NCBI GenBank assembly: GCA_018816805.1
Contig: JAHIVE010000015.1
Location: forward strand, 95,104-138,803
From: Patescibacteria group bacterium
GTDB lineage: Bacteria > Patescibacteriota > Gracilibacteria > UBA1369 > 2-02-FULL-48-14
DNA: 43,700 nucleotides
Reading direction: 5' to 3'
The position numbers were made by a program, and so were the translations under genes. This document shows, in pieces, positions 29,692-38,299 of the stretch. Position 1 is the first letter of the stretch. Every line of letters begins with the position of its first letter. A model generated the notes under the pieces. The model worked only from the letters and a program-made list of their open reading frames with translations, did no database searches and was not told the origin of the DNA.

Positions 29692-30607
29692 TAGGGATGA
29701 ATGGTCGGTTGCTTTAAGGCGGGCATATGGGATTCGCTCTGAGAAAATTGAGGGTATTTGGATGTTTTCTTTGAGAAAGGGACTTGAGATGAATATTGTG
29801 GGAGACTTTGTTTCGCTTCCGCGGAAGGCATTTTTTGAGAAGGCGAGCGGCGTGATCCGAGTGGACAGCGACCCCGGGGACTTGTTGCTCCCGTCAGTCG
29901 CGTTAGCCTCCGCGCCTAATAGGGCGCTTCGGCCACACTCGCAAGCTCGTGTGTGTTGGGAGCGAAAAGTGGAAAATGAGACGTACAGACTTACTGTAAA
30001 AAAGCCGCTAAGGCTGCTTTTAAAGGAGGATGTGCATCAAAAAACCCGGAATTTAATTAATAAGGCTGTGCGGGCTGGAGTTGAGACGGAGCTTGCCAGA
30101 GACGAGGGCGGTTTGTGGATTTATTATAAAATGTACGTGCGGACTATGGTGCGGATTGGGGCAATTCCGCAGAGTTATCGGCTTTTCAAAGAAATGTGGC
30201 GGGCTTTCGGACAGGGGACGGTGAAGGTGTTTTTGTCGCGCCGCGGGGGGAAGGTGGTGTCCGGGATTGTTGCTCTGCAAGATGGGGACCGTCTGCATAT
30301 TTGGAGCAATGCGTCCAGGAAAGCGGCGCGGGCAGTTTCTGCTAATATGGCGACTTATGCCGCAGTTCTGGAGTACGCTTGTGAGGAACCGGATATCAAT
30401 GAAGTCGACTTTGGGAATACAAAGCCGGGAAGTTCGCTGGCGTTTTTCAAGTCTAGGTTTGGCGCTTCAGCAGTGCCGATTTGGACGGTTGCAAGTGAGA
30501 GGATTGAGGAGAGTCAGGTGCCTGCGTGGCCTGCAAAAATTCTCTCGATGTTGCCTGTGCAATGTGTTTCAATGATTGCACACGTTTTGTTTAGATTTAT
30601 AAGATGA
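29684..30607 (+). CDS. FemAB/GNAT-like acyl- or aminoacyltransferase with an inserted repeat element
   Basis: 307 aa. Similar to FemAB-type proteins: LRLLLKEDVHQKTRNLINKA, VELARDEGGLWIYYKMY-type helix, then the GNAT core VKVFLSRRGGKVVSGIVALQ, LHIWSNAS, NMATYAAVLEYACEE and VDFGNTKPGSSLAFFKSRFG. Such enzymes attach amino acids or acyl groups to cell-wall or glycan precursors. Residues about 67-94 (LLLPSVALASAPNRALRPHS and following) are encoded by a copy of the dispersed palindromic element and interrupt the N-terminal lobe. The gene overlaps both neighbours (8 bp and 4 bp). Acceptor unknown. Confidence 0.8.
   Translation: MFNRDEWSVALRRAYGIRSEKIEGIWMFSLRKGLEMNIVGDFVSLPRKAFFEKASGVIRVDSDPGDLLLPSVALASAPNRALRPHSQARVCWERKVENETYRLTVKKPLRLLLKEDVHQKTRNLINKAVRAGVETELARDEGGLWIYYKMYVRTMVRIGAIPQSYRLFKEMWRAFGQGTVKVFLSRRGGKVVSGIVALQDGDRLHIWSNASRKAARAVSANMATYAAVLEYACEEPDINEVDFGNTKPGSSLAFFKSRFGASAVPIWTVASERIEESQVPAWPAKILSMLPVQCVSMIAHVLFRFIR
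29883..29964 (+). repeat. dispersed palindromic element, copy C (in frame in the FemAB-like gene)
   Basis: Ends TTGCTCCC (29886-29893) and GGGAGCGA (29958-29965) are near-inverted. Inner hairpins: GCGCC (29912-29916)/GGCGC (29923-29927) and CACAC (29934-29938)/GTGTG (29949-29953) with the loop TCGCAAGCTC, identical to copy B's loop. It adds about 27 codons without a stop. Confidence 0.75.
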
Positions 30608-31755
30608 AAAAAGTTTCTGTTGGTGTCATTTGCGCGGATTTGAATCCGGATGATTTGGGCGGCGCGGAGGTGCATATTGTAGAGGTTGTTCGTGAACTTG
30701 CGGAGCGCGGGCATAAAGTGCATTTGTTCGTTGGAAATGAGATCAGAGCAAAAATGCTTTTTGAGAGTGAGAATGTGGAAGTTCATTCTGTGAAATATAA
30801 AAAGAGGAAAAATTTAAATTCGCTGGCGTTTATTCGGGCAGCGGTTAAACAAATTCCTAGATATGGGGAGAAGCTTGATTTGTTGCATGCAAAACAAGTT
30901 TATCCGCAAGCTGTGGTAGGGGCAAAATTGAAGAGAAAAATGGGTTTACCACTTTATGTAACAGTGCAAAATCCGCTAGCGTATAAGGAGGAGTTGGTTT
31001 TGAAGGGGGTTATGAAATTATTGACTCCGTTTTTGTGGGTTTTGGGAGGAGCGTGTAAGCGGGCTTTAAGGGCTGCGGATATTTGTGGGTGTGTAAGTGA
31101 ATATTCGGAAAAAAATGCGGTGAAAATGGGGGCTAAGAAGACAGTACGAGTGCCAAACGGGATTGATCTTTCAAGGTTTGAATTTTATTCCGGCAAGCGG
31201 AACAGGTTTGAGATTGTGACAACGTCCACTTTGATTCCGCGGAACGGAATTGACACCTTGGTTGAGGCAATGCCCGGAGTTTTGGGTGAATATCCTTCAG
31301 CAAAATTGAAGATTGCCGGTGAAGGGCCAATGGAGGCACAGCTTAGAGCTAGAGTGAAGCAACTTAAAATTGCTAAAAATGTAGATTTTTTGGGAACACT
31401 TAGGCACAGTGAAATTCCGGAATTGGTGCGGGAGGCGCATGTTTATTGTAGGCCTTCCAGGTTTGAGGGGTTTGGGGTGTCTTTTATTGAGGCAATGGCG
31501 CTTGGTACGCCGGTTGTGACTTGTCCGGTTGGTGGAATTGTGGATTTTGTGACGGATGGAGAGACGGGGATGTTGGTGCCGCCGGATGATGCTAAAGATT
31601 TATCAAGGGCAATTCGATTTGTTTTTGAGCATGAGGAGGCAACAATGGCGATTGTGAAAAAGGCGCGGGATTTGGTCGAAGAAAGGTATGAGTGGAAGAG
31701 GATTGCTGGTTTAGTGGAAAATGCTTATGAGAAAATTTTAAGCAAGGGTGTCTAA
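30604..31755 (+). CDS. GT4-family glycosyltransferase
   Basis: 383 aa, GT-B fold. N-terminal half: GVICADLNPDDLGGAEVHIV (GG acceptor loop), LDLLHAKQVYPQAVVG. C-terminal half: EIVTTSTLIPRNGIDTLVEA (usually a Gly-Arg/Lys donor motif), AGEGPMEAQLRARV and RFEGFGVSFIEAMALGTPVV (ExxxxxxxE). A cytosolic enzyme acting on a lipid-linked glycan; donor unknown. It is the last gene of the overlapping operon and converges with the PP2C gene (18-bp overlap). Confidence 0.92.
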   Translation: MKKVSVGVICADLNPDDLGGAEVHIVEVVRELAERGHKVHLFVGNEIRAKMLFESENVEVHSVKYKKRKNLNSLAFIRAAVKQIPRYGEKLDLLHAKQVYPQAVVGAKLKRKMGLPLYVTVQNPLAYKEELVLKGVMKLLTPFLWVLGGACKRALRAADICGCVSEYSEKNAVKMGAKKTVRVPNGIDLSRFEFYSGKRNRFEIVTTSTLIPRNGIDTLVEAMPGVLGEYPSAKLKIAGEGPMEAQLRARVKQLKIAKNVDFLGTLRHSEIPELVREAHVYCRPSRFEGFGVSFIEAMALGTPVVTCPVGGIVDFVTDGETGMLVPPDDAKDLSRAIRFVFEHEEATMAIVKKARDLVEERYEWKRIAGLVENAYEKILSKGV

Positions 31756-32571
31756 TATTTCTTCGTTTGTGTCCGACTGAAAATCCTCAATTTCTTCAAG
31801 CGGAGTTCTTCTGACAAAAAGTGCAGTTGAGTTGTCTCCGCTAAAAGTTAGTGCAGCTTCATAACATAAATATTCTGCCGGGTTGTGATGATTAATTGCC
31901 CGACTTACAGATAATGGCATTGATCTAATAAAGCTCTCATCTAGATAGTCGTGGATGCCGTCTGAAGTAAGAAGAAGCCATTCGCCGGGCTTCAAAATAA
32001 AGTCTCTCTCTTGTACATAGTCCAAATTACCTAAGCTGTTTTCTACAACGTGCTGTATAACGTTCCCATTTTTATCAATTGGATTGTCATCCCTGGTGAT
32101 CTGTATCAGCTTGTGAGTTTCCGGCTTGTATAAATATGCTCGGGTATCCCCTGCATGAGCTACTTTTCCCGTCCCGTCCGGTTTGATTCGTGCTATTGTT
32201 CCGGTAGTTGCCATTCTTGGGTGGCCAAGAGCGAGTCTTGTTTTTTTTATTTGTGCGTCTGCTTCTATCAATCTTTCACATATGTCACTCTTGCTTGTTT
32301 CAATTACTTGTTTTGCGGTTTCAGCTGCTTCGGCTCCCCCACTTGGTCCGCCCAGGCCGTCAAATACGCCAACTACAATTGTCCCATCATTCTCCACCGT
32401 GAAAGCAATTCTGTCTTGATTTTCTTCACGTGGGCCTAATTCCGAATGGTATGAAACGTCAAAAAACAGTGATTGCAGTTCCAGTGATTCTTGAATTTCG
32501 TTTTTGCTCGATGTATCGTCATCATCGAACGATTCATAGAAATGCAGTATGTTTTCTGATTCTTTGGGCAT
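31738..32571 (-). CDS. PPM-type (PP2C) serine/threonine phosphatase
   Basis: 277 aa. Metal-dependent phosphatase that reverses Ser/Thr phosphorylation. Motifs: GPREENQDRIAF, VGVFDGLGGPSGGAEA (metal Asp and Gly), GKVAHAGDTRAYLY, WLLLTSDGIHDYL and SGDNSTALFVRR. All catalytic aspartates are present. Residues 1-30 are an acidic, low-complexity tail (FYESFDDDDTSSKNEIQ). No kinase of the Hanks type is in the window, so the partner is elsewhere. No transmembrane segment. Confidence 0.93.
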   Translation of the reverse strand: MPKESENILHFYESFDDDDTSSKNEIQESLELQSLFFDVSYHSELGPREENQDRIAFTVENDGTIVVGVFDGLGGPSGGAEAAETAKQVIETSKSDICERLIEADAQIKKTRLALGHPRMATTGTIARIKPDGTGKVAHAGDTRAYLYKPETHKLIQITRDDNPIDKNGNVIQHVVENSLGNLDYVQERDFILKPGEWLLLTSDGIHDYLDESFIRSMPLSVSRAINHHNPAEYLCYEAALTFSGDNSTALFVRRTPLEEIEDFQSDTNEEILDTLA

Positions 32572-32627
32572 ATTTTGTGCTTTTCTTACATCATTGTTTT
32601 ATTATGCGTCAAGGTTGAAGTTTTTAT

Positions 32628-32656
32628 TTGTCATTTTTATTTTTCATTTGTATTAT
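32628..32656 (+). promoter_or_regulatory. promoter of the lipoprotein gene
   Basis: TTGTCA (32628-32633), 17 bp, TATTAT (32651-32656). The predicted leader is about 17 nt. The divergent PP2C gene starts 56 bp to the left. Confidence 0.7.
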
Positions 32657-32679
32657 TGCCGTGTCTTTAAATTTACAAA

Positions 32680-33372
32680 ATGAAGAATTATTTGATGTTA
32701 CTGGCTTTGACTCTACTCTTGAGTGCTTGTGGCACTGCGACAGTGCCAGAAATAGAGTCGCCAATTGCGGATCAACAAAAAATCCTGAATCCATATGTTG
32801 TGGTTCGGGCCTTATGCGAAGAGAGCGGCGGCAGCTGTAAATATGTTTATGAAGACAAGGATGCAAATTTGCTTCCATTGCCGCAGCAAGTTCAGGACAT
32901 TTTGGCAAAGAGTAGTCCGGAGGAAGTTGATGAGAGCTGGTCTTTCTCGCCAGATTTGAAGTGGCTGGTGTTTTTGGATTGGAGTGATTATTCAGTAAGA
33001 ATTTGGAATGTTGAGACGTCTGAGGAAACAGTGCTGATGAATCTGAAAAAACCTGGTTTTGGTGCTTTTAATATTGAGTTTTTTGGGTGGAATTATACGG
33101 GTGACAAACTAGGCTTTGTTGTGAGAAGTGGAGATATTGGAGTGAAAACTACAACTTATGTTTTGGAGGTTAACCAAGGGACTTTGACCTCCGAAAAGAC
33201 ATATGAAGTGCCGGTTATTGAGAGATGTGAGGAGAGTGTGTGCGACTTTGGCGTTGAGTGGTTTCAAGAAAATTCGCTGATTTATCAACCTATGGATAGT
33301 GAATGGACACTGCTGACTGATTTTGGAGGTTGTAAAAAAGCGGTTGGATGTGCGGAGATCTATGATCTATAA
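32680..33372 (+). CDS. lipoprotein with beta-propeller-like sequence
   Basis: 230 aa. A signal peptide with lipobox LLLSAC (Cys at residue 17) makes it an LspA substrate anchored by lipid. The mature part has blades such as SWSFSPDLKWLVFLDWSDY, RIWNVETSEETVLM and GWNYTGDKLGFVVRSG, reminiscent of WD/TolB-type propeller strands, but is too short for a full propeller. Four cysteines in two pairs (CEESGGSC and CEESVC) suggest disulfides. Function unknown; single gene behind a strong promoter. Confidence 0.85.
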   Translation: MKNYLMLLALTLLLSACGTATVPEIESPIADQQKILNPYVVVRALCEESGGSCKYVYEDKDANLLPLPQQVQDILAKSSPEEVDESWSFSPDLKWLVFLDWSDYSVRIWNVETSEETVLMNLKKPGFGAFNIEFFGWNYTGDKLGFVVRSGDIGVKTTTYVLEVNQGTLTSEKTYEVPVIERCEESVCDFGVEWFQENSLIYQPMDSEWTLLTDFGGCKKAVGCAEIYDL

Positions 33373-33424
33373 GAGGTTGCAAAAAAACGCTTAATCTGGC
33401 AGACTGTCGCCACTAAATTTAATT

Positions 33425-34513
33425 ATGAGAAAAATCTTCATTACTGGCGGGGCTGGATTTATTGGTTCAAATGCCGCTGATATTTTTGCTTCTAAAGGTG
33501 ACCGTGTTACGGTTTTTGATAATTTTTCCAGGAAAGGAACCCGCGCGAATGCGGCTTGGCTTAAAGAAAAACATCCAGATGTTCAAATTGTTGAAGGTGA
33601 TATTAGGGATCTTTCAGCTTTGAAGGAGGCAATGCAGGGGCATGACACGGTGCTACATTTGGCAGCGCAGGTTGCCGTGACTACTTCCGTTGTAGACCCT
33701 CGTGAAGATTTTGAGATAAATGCGCTTGGTGCTTTCAATGTGTTGGAAGCCGCAAGAAGTATGGAGGTGCCTCCTGCCCTTTTGTATTCGTCAACGAACA
33801 AGGTTTATGGCGGGATGGAAGATGTAAGCGTGGTGGAGAGAGATGGTCGGTATGAGTATGAGGATTTGCGCGGTGGAGCTTCTGAGAGTAGACAGCTGGA
33901 TTTTCATTCGCCGTATGGGTGCAGTAAGGGGTGTGCGGATCAGTATTTTGTGGATTATGCGCGGATTTACGGGCTTAAAACGGTGGTTTTTAGGCAGTCT
34001 TGCATCTATGGACGCAGACAATTTGGTGTGGAAGATCAAGGTTGGGTTGCATGGTTTTCCATTGCAACTTTGCTTGGAAGGCCGTTGACTATTTTTGGGG
34101 ACGGGAAGCAAGTCCGAGACGTTTTGTTTGTGGATGATTTGGTGGAAGCGTATGACATGGCACTTTCTCAGATTGATAAGATAAGCGGTCAGGCCTTCAA
34201 TATTGGAGGTGGGCCTTCAAATACGTTGTCGCTTTTGGAACTTTTGGCGTTTTTGGAAAAAGAATTTGGGATGGAAATTCCACGAGAGTTTGACGAATGG
34301 AGGCCGGGTGATCAGAAGGTTTTTGTTTGTGATGTGTCGAAAGCTGAGCGGGAGTTTGGCTGGAGGCCGTCCACTTCACCTGAAGAAGGAGTTAAAAAGT
34401 TGATTGATTGGATAAAAGAGAATAGAAGCACTTTGGAAGAGTATTTGGTAGCAAAAAGAGAACATCAAAATCTCAAAAATGAACAAACTAAAGCAGAGCA
34501 AAAAGTCGTTTAA
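33425..34513 (+). CDS. NAD-dependent sugar-nucleotide epimerase, CDP-paratose 2-epimerase-like (extended SDR)
   Basis: 362 aa. GGAGFIGSNAADIFAS is the NAD-binding GxxGxxG loop; VLHLAAQVAVTTS and YSSTNKVYGG follow; the catalytic YxxxK is SPYGCSKGCAD. The stretch VVFRQSCIYGRRQFGVEDQG and the following GDGKQVRDVLFVDDLV match CDP-paratose 2-epimerase (RfbE/TyvE) relatives better than GalE. It probably makes a nucleotide-sugar donor for the GT4 enzymes that follow. The last 35 bp overlap the next gene, which starts inside a Lys/Gln-rich tail (NLKNEQTKAEQKVV). Confidence 0.88.
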   Translation: MRKIFITGGAGFIGSNAADIFASKGDRVTVFDNFSRKGTRANAAWLKEKHPDVQIVEGDIRDLSALKEAMQGHDTVLHLAAQVAVTTSVVDPREDFEINALGAFNVLEAARSMEVPPALLYSSTNKVYGGMEDVSVVERDGRYEYEDLRGGASESRQLDFHSPYGCSKGCADQYFVDYARIYGLKTVVFRQSCIYGRRQFGVEDQGWVAWFSIATLLGRPLTIFGDGKQVRDVLFVDDLVEAYDMALSQIDKISGQAFNIGGGPSNTLSLLELLAFLEKEFGMEIPREFDEWRPGDQKVFVCDVSKAEREFGWRPSTSPEEGVKKLIDWIKENRSTLEEYLVAKREHQNLKNEQTKAEQKVV

Positions 34514-35639
34514 CGGGAAGAAAATAACCATTGTCACACCTATTTTCCCTCCTGATGTCGGTGGCCCGGCCTCGTATGTTTTCGAGCTAGGGCAGCGGCT
34601 GAAAAGAACATGCCAAGTTGGCGTGGTGGGGTTTTGTGAGGGGCACCCTGTTAGGATGAAAAATGTTGAGATGGCGCTAGTGAATCCTAAAAAGTATTCG
34701 TTTTTTGGCCGTCAGTGGCGGCTTAGGAAAAATTTGAAGCGTGTGGCTGCAGACGCGGACTTAATGTATGTGCAAGGACCGGTTGTGGTTGGAGTGAATG
34801 CGCTCCGTTTTGCGCGGAAGCGTGGGATTCCCACAATTATGAAGTTTGTTGGGGACATTGCTTGGGAAGATGCATCACGGCGTGGAAAAACAGGTTTGAG
34901 TTTGGAGGATTGGCTGAAGGAGTCCAAGCCGGATTTAAAGAGTGGGATAATTAAAAAATTCCAAAAGTGGAGTTTTGGGGCGGCGGATAGAATTTTAGTG
35001 CCTTCTTTATTTTTGAAGCGGATTTTGACGGATTATTATGAAGTGCCAGAAGAAAAAATTGAACTGAATTACAATGCGTTTGACGGGGAAAGAAGCAGAA
35101 GGCGACCTGTGCGTGAGAGGGCGTTTAAGATAATGGCTGCTGGAAGACTGGTGCCGCACAAAAATATAGATAAAATTTTAGAGGCTTTGAGGAAATTGCC
35201 GGAAAATTATTCTTTGGATGTTTATGGAAATGGGCCTGAGAGGCCGCGGTTGGAGTCGTTGGTAGTGAATTTGGGATTGAAAGAACGGGTTCGGTTTTTT
35301 GGAAATGTGCCACAAACAGAGCTTTTGAAGGCAATGGAGGAGCATGATTTGTTTGTGCTTTATTCAAGCTATGAAGGGCTGCCGCATGTGGTTTTGGAGG
35401 CTTTTGCCAGCAGGTGTCCGGTGATTGCGTCGGATATTCCGGGAACGAACGAGGTGGCGATTGACGGGCGATCTGCCGTTTTGGCTGCGCCGGAAAATGC
35501 TGACCGCTTGGCGGAGGCGATTCGCAATTTATCTTGGGACAAAAAACAAAGAGAATTTTTGTCTAATGAGGCAATTCGGCTACTCAAAAACGACTTTTCG
35601 TGGGATGCTCATATTGATAAGTTTTTAAGTTTGGTATGA
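34479..35639 (+). CDS. GT4-family glycosyltransferase
   Basis: 386 aa. GKKITIVTPIFPPDVGGPAS (GG acceptor loop), DADLMYVQGPVVVGVNALRF, then FKIMAAGRLVPHKNIDKILE (donor loop with Arg and Lys), YGNGPERPRLESLV and SSYEGLPHVVLEAFASRCPV (ExxxxxxxE). The ATG lies 35 bp inside the epimerase gene; the first conserved residues start at about 14, so a shorter start is possible. Overlaps the next gene by 4 bp (ATGA). Confidence 0.92.
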   Translation: MNKLKQSKKSFNGKKITIVTPIFPPDVGGPASYVFELGQRLKRTCQVGVVGFCEGHPVRMKNVEMALVNPKKYSFFGRQWRLRKNLKRVAADADLMYVQGPVVVGVNALRFARKRGIPTIMKFVGDIAWEDASRRGKTGLSLEDWLKESKPDLKSGIIKKFQKWSFGAADRILVPSLFLKRILTDYYEVPEEKIELNYNAFDGERSRRRPVRERAFKIMAAGRLVPHKNIDKILEALRKLPENYSLDVYGNGPERPRLESLVVNLGLKERVRFFGNVPQTELLKAMEEHDLFVLYSSYEGLPHVVLEAFASRCPVIASDIPGTNEVAIDGRSAVLAAPENADRLAEAIRNLSWDKKQREFLSNEAIRLLKNDFSWDAHIDKFLSLV

Positions 35640-36766
35640 GCGGGAAAAAGCACATTTTAATGGTGACGGGAGACAGCGGAATTGCGTGGGGGAAGCAGAA
35701 TATTTTTTATGAAATGCTGCGCGAGTTTTCCAAATATTTTGCGACCGTGCATGTGATTACGGGTTCAAATAATGTTGGTCTGCCGTTTATTATTCATGAA
35801 AATGTGCATATTCATCCGTCGAATCGGACGAGGATTGGAAGGTGGGATTTTTGGAGTCATAGTGATTTTGTTAGAAAGCGAGCTCGTGAAATTAATGAGC
35901 GGTTTCCTTTGGCGGCTGTGATTTCACACGTTATTCCACCTTTTTTCCCCGGGACTCACGGGGGGATGCGGGCTTCAGCTGATTTGAAGATTCCGCATTT
36001 TGCAGAGGTTATGCATATTCCTGGTTATCCAAAGGCGCATGGGTCGTTGGAGGCGTGGGAAAGGTGGGCTATGGGTCGGTTTTTGAAGCGGCATAATAAG
36101 GATTTTGATTGGGTTAGGATAATTAATGAAGCGGAACTTAGACCTTATTTGAAAGGGCTGGGAGTTCCAAAAAAGAAGCTTTTGTATGTACCGGCTTTTT
36201 ATTTGGATTTTGACACTTTTAAGCCGCGTAAGATTGCAAAAAAGCAGCAGTTTGTTTATGCGGGCAGGTTTGAGACGAACAAAAATATTTTTGCTTTATT
36301 AGATGCTTTCCGGGCGGTGGCGGCGGATTATCCTGAAGTCAAGCTTGTGATGATTGGAGACGGGAGTTTGAGAGAAAAAGTTGAGCGCGAGCGGAGCGAG
36401 CGCGTTGAGATTCTTGGCTGGCTGCCAACTTTGAAGGACGTGGCGAAAGTTTATAATGAATCTTTGGCTTTGGTTATGCCTTCGCTTTCTGAAGGTGGAC
36501 CAAGAGTGACGCTGGAGGCTATGGCATGCGAAACTTTGGTTTTGAGTACGCCGGTTGGGATTATGAAGAGTGTGATTAAGGACGGGAAAAATTGTTTGCA
36601 AATTGAGTGGTCGGCAAAGGAGATTGAGGAAAAAATGAGGTGGGTGCTTGAGCATCCAAGGGAAGTAAAAAAAATTTGCAGGGCGGGACGGGAATCCGTA
36701 CAGATGTTTGAATACCATGAAGCTTTGGGGAATTATGCAAAGACCTATTTAAAATTAATAAAATGA
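35636..36766 (+). CDS. GT4-family glycosyltransferase
   Basis: 376 aa. Begins KHILMVTGDSGIAWGKQNIF; the acceptor loop is shorter than in neighbours. The C-terminal half is typical: QFVYAGRFETNKNIFALLDA, MIGDGSLREKVE and PSLSEGGPRVTLEAMACETL (ExxxxxxxE with EGGPR). Residues VERERSERVEIL come from a GAGCG-rich DNA stretch (36385-36404) that fits the usual length and may be native. It overlaps both neighbours by 4 bp and is part of the epimerase operon. Confidence 0.9.
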   Translation: MSGKKHILMVTGDSGIAWGKQNIFYEMLREFSKYFATVHVITGSNNVGLPFIIHENVHIHPSNRTRIGRWDFWSHSDFVRKRAREINERFPLAAVISHVIPPFFPGTHGGMRASADLKIPHFAEVMHIPGYPKAHGSLEAWERWAMGRFLKRHNKDFDWVRIINEAELRPYLKGLGVPKKKLLYVPAFYLDFDTFKPRKIAKKQQFVYAGRFETNKNIFALLDAFRAVAADYPEVKLVMIGDGSLREKVERERSERVEILGWLPTLKDVAKVYNESLALVMPSLSEGGPRVTLEAMACETLVLSTPVGIMKSVIKDGKNCLQIEWSAKEIEEKMRWVLEHPREVKKICRAGRESVQMFEYHEALGNYAKTYLKLIK

Positions 36767-37863
36767 AGCTTTTTTATATTTTGCCGGAATATAGCAGCGA
36801 AATAAGCGGGCATTTCCGTTACAATGTGGAGCTATTGGAGGAACTTTCCAAAGAAATGAAAGTGTATTTATTTATTGAAAAGGGTGAAAAGCCGCATGTG
36901 AAAAATATTCAGCATGTTAGGGTTGGGCGTTTTCAGTTTTTGCCGCTGAGGGTTTTGGAGAGAATTCTTGTCTTTAAGTGGGCGCGACTTAGGGGTTATA
37001 GGCGGTTTTATTCACATTATGGGTATTTAAGTGCAATTTTGGCGGGACTGATCTGTAAATTGAGTTTCGGGAAAATGTATTTTTGGCATTGTGAGATGCG
37101 CGGTAATTATGAGAGTAGCGGGTGTACACTTTGTCATTTACCAGCGAAGGTTTCAAAAGATTGGCCGTTCAGGTTGGTTTTGAAACTTTGCACGGATTTG
37201 GTGACTTGTACGGAAAAAATGCGAGAGTATTATATTTCGGTTTTTTGCGTCAAAAGGCAGAAAATTCATGTTGTCTATAATTGGGTGGACACGCAGAAAT
37301 TGGTTGAAGAGGCTTCACGCAGGAAGGGTAAAAATCCAACTATTTTGTTTGTGCATTGGCTTTCGCCAAGAAAGGGGACGCGGATTTTGCCGATGATTTT
37401 TCAATTGGTTAAGCAAAAGATGCCGAGTGCGCGACTCTTGGTTGCCGGAGAGGGTCCGGACATGGAGTGGCTTGAGGGCGAATGGGAACGAAATGGACTT
37501 ACAAGTTCGGTCACAATGCTTGGTGCGGTGCCAAACAGAAAAATAAATGAGCTTTATGGACGGTCGCATGTGCTTTTGCATCCGTCACGGGAAGAGGAGT
37601 TTGGGCGAGTTTTGATTGAAGCTATGGCGTGCGGGTTACCAATTGTCGCCAGTTCAACTTATGGGGCGGAGTCAATTTTGAATGAAAAGCAAAAGAAGTT
37701 CGTTTTTGATTACGAAAAGCCGGAGGAAGGGGCTGAAATGTGTGTGAAACTGCTTAAGTCGGAAGAAAAGCAAAAAGAACTTTCAAAGATTGGTCTGAGT
37801 CATGTCAAGAAATTCGACAAAGAAGTTATTGTGAGAAGATTTTTAGACCTTTTTTCACTTTAA
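36763..37863 (+). CDS. GT4-family glycosyltransferase
   Basis: 366 aa. KLFYILPEYSSEISGHFRYN at the start; a Cys-containing middle (CEMRGNYESSGCTLCHLPAK, with Cys-x-x-Cys spacing) that could bind metal; then ILFVHWLSPRKGTRILPMIF, LLVAGEGPDMEWLEGEW and HPSREEEFGRVLIEAMACGL (ExxxxxxxE). Last gene of the operon that starts with the epimerase. Its 3' end overlaps the convergent GtrA gene by 38 bp. Confidence 0.92.
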   Translation: MKLFYILPEYSSEISGHFRYNVELLEELSKEMKVYLFIEKGEKPHVKNIQHVRVGRFQFLPLRVLERILVFKWARLRGYRRFYSHYGYLSAILAGLICKLSFGKMYFWHCEMRGNYESSGCTLCHLPAKVSKDWPFRLVLKLCTDLVTCTEKMREYYISVFCVKRQKIHVVYNWVDTQKLVEEASRRKGKNPTILFVHWLSPRKGTRILPMIFQLVKQKMPSARLLVAGEGPDMEWLEGEWERNGLTSSVTMLGAVPNRKINELYGRSHVLLHPSREEEFGRVLIEAMACGLPIVASSTYGAESILNEKQKKFVFDYEKPEEGAEMCVKLLKSEEKQKELSKIGLSHVKKFDKEVIVRRFLDLFSL

Positions 37864-38254
37864 AAACAAAAAATTTGGAGCCAAAGAAGTTCCAGAAAAG
37901 CACAATTATAATTGCGGTACATTTTGCAATAATGTCTGAAGCACCAAGCTGGCTTACACAAAAGTAGAGAATTATTTCAGCCAAGCCGAGACCAATTAAA
38001 AGTATTGTCAGGAAAAGTGAGTATTCCATTTTTTTATTTTGGCTGCTTTTGAAAGTGAAAATTCGGTTTAGGAAGTAGCTGTTTGTAGATGAGATGATGA
38101 AGGCCAGAATATTCGCAAGAAGGTAAAAAACGCCAAAAACACGGGTAAAAAGCAGGTATGCGGCCATGTCAATCACTGTATTGGTTACACCAACCATGCA
38201 AAATTTTATAAACTCACGGACTGAAACCGGCACTTTCTCAATATGGTGTTTCAT
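37826..38254 (-). CDS. GtrA-family membrane protein (lipid-linked sugar flippase)
   Basis: 142 aa, four membrane spans: FIKFCMVGVTNTVIDMAAYL (the family's KFxxVGxxNT start), a second at FYLLANILAFIISSTNSYFL with NRIFTFKS after it, then two more ending WNFFGSKFFVFK. GtrA proteins help flip undecaprenyl-phosphate-linked sugars or act in arabinogalactan/teichoic-acid glycosylation. It lies among glycosyltransferases, consistent with that role. Start ATG at 38254 is fixed by the divergent gene. Confidence 0.93.
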   Translation of the reverse strand: MKHHIEKVPVSVREFIKFCMVGVTNTVIDMAAYLLFTRVFGVFYLLANILAFIISSTNSYFLNRIFTFKSSQNKKMEYSLFLTILLIGLGLAEIILYFCVSQLGASDIIAKCTAIIIVLFWNFFGSKFFVFKVKKGLKIFSQ

Positions 38255-38271
38255 CTGGGCTATCTTAAAGC

Positions 38272-38277
38272 TATAAT
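38272..38277 (+). promoter_or_regulatory. consensus -10 box before the methyltransferase gene
   Basis: TATAAT at 38272-38277. A weak -35 (TTTCAT, 38249-38254) lies 17 bp upstream. Transcription would begin near 38284, after the ATG at 38243, which is why the start at 38300 is preferred. Confidence 0.4.
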
Positions 38278-38299
38278 CGGTTCGATACTAGAGAAAAAA

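Noticed and set aside
32584..32612. Promoter for the PP2C gene (TTGACG at 32607-32612, minus strand)
   Set aside because: A good -35 but no acceptable -10 at 16-18 bp, so not listed as a feature.
36385..36404. GAGCG-rich stretch in a GT4 gene that looks like a palindrome
   Set aside because: It is a near mirror and direct GAGCG repeat, not an inverted repeat, and the encoded residues (VERERSERVEIL) fit the normal length of the enzyme.
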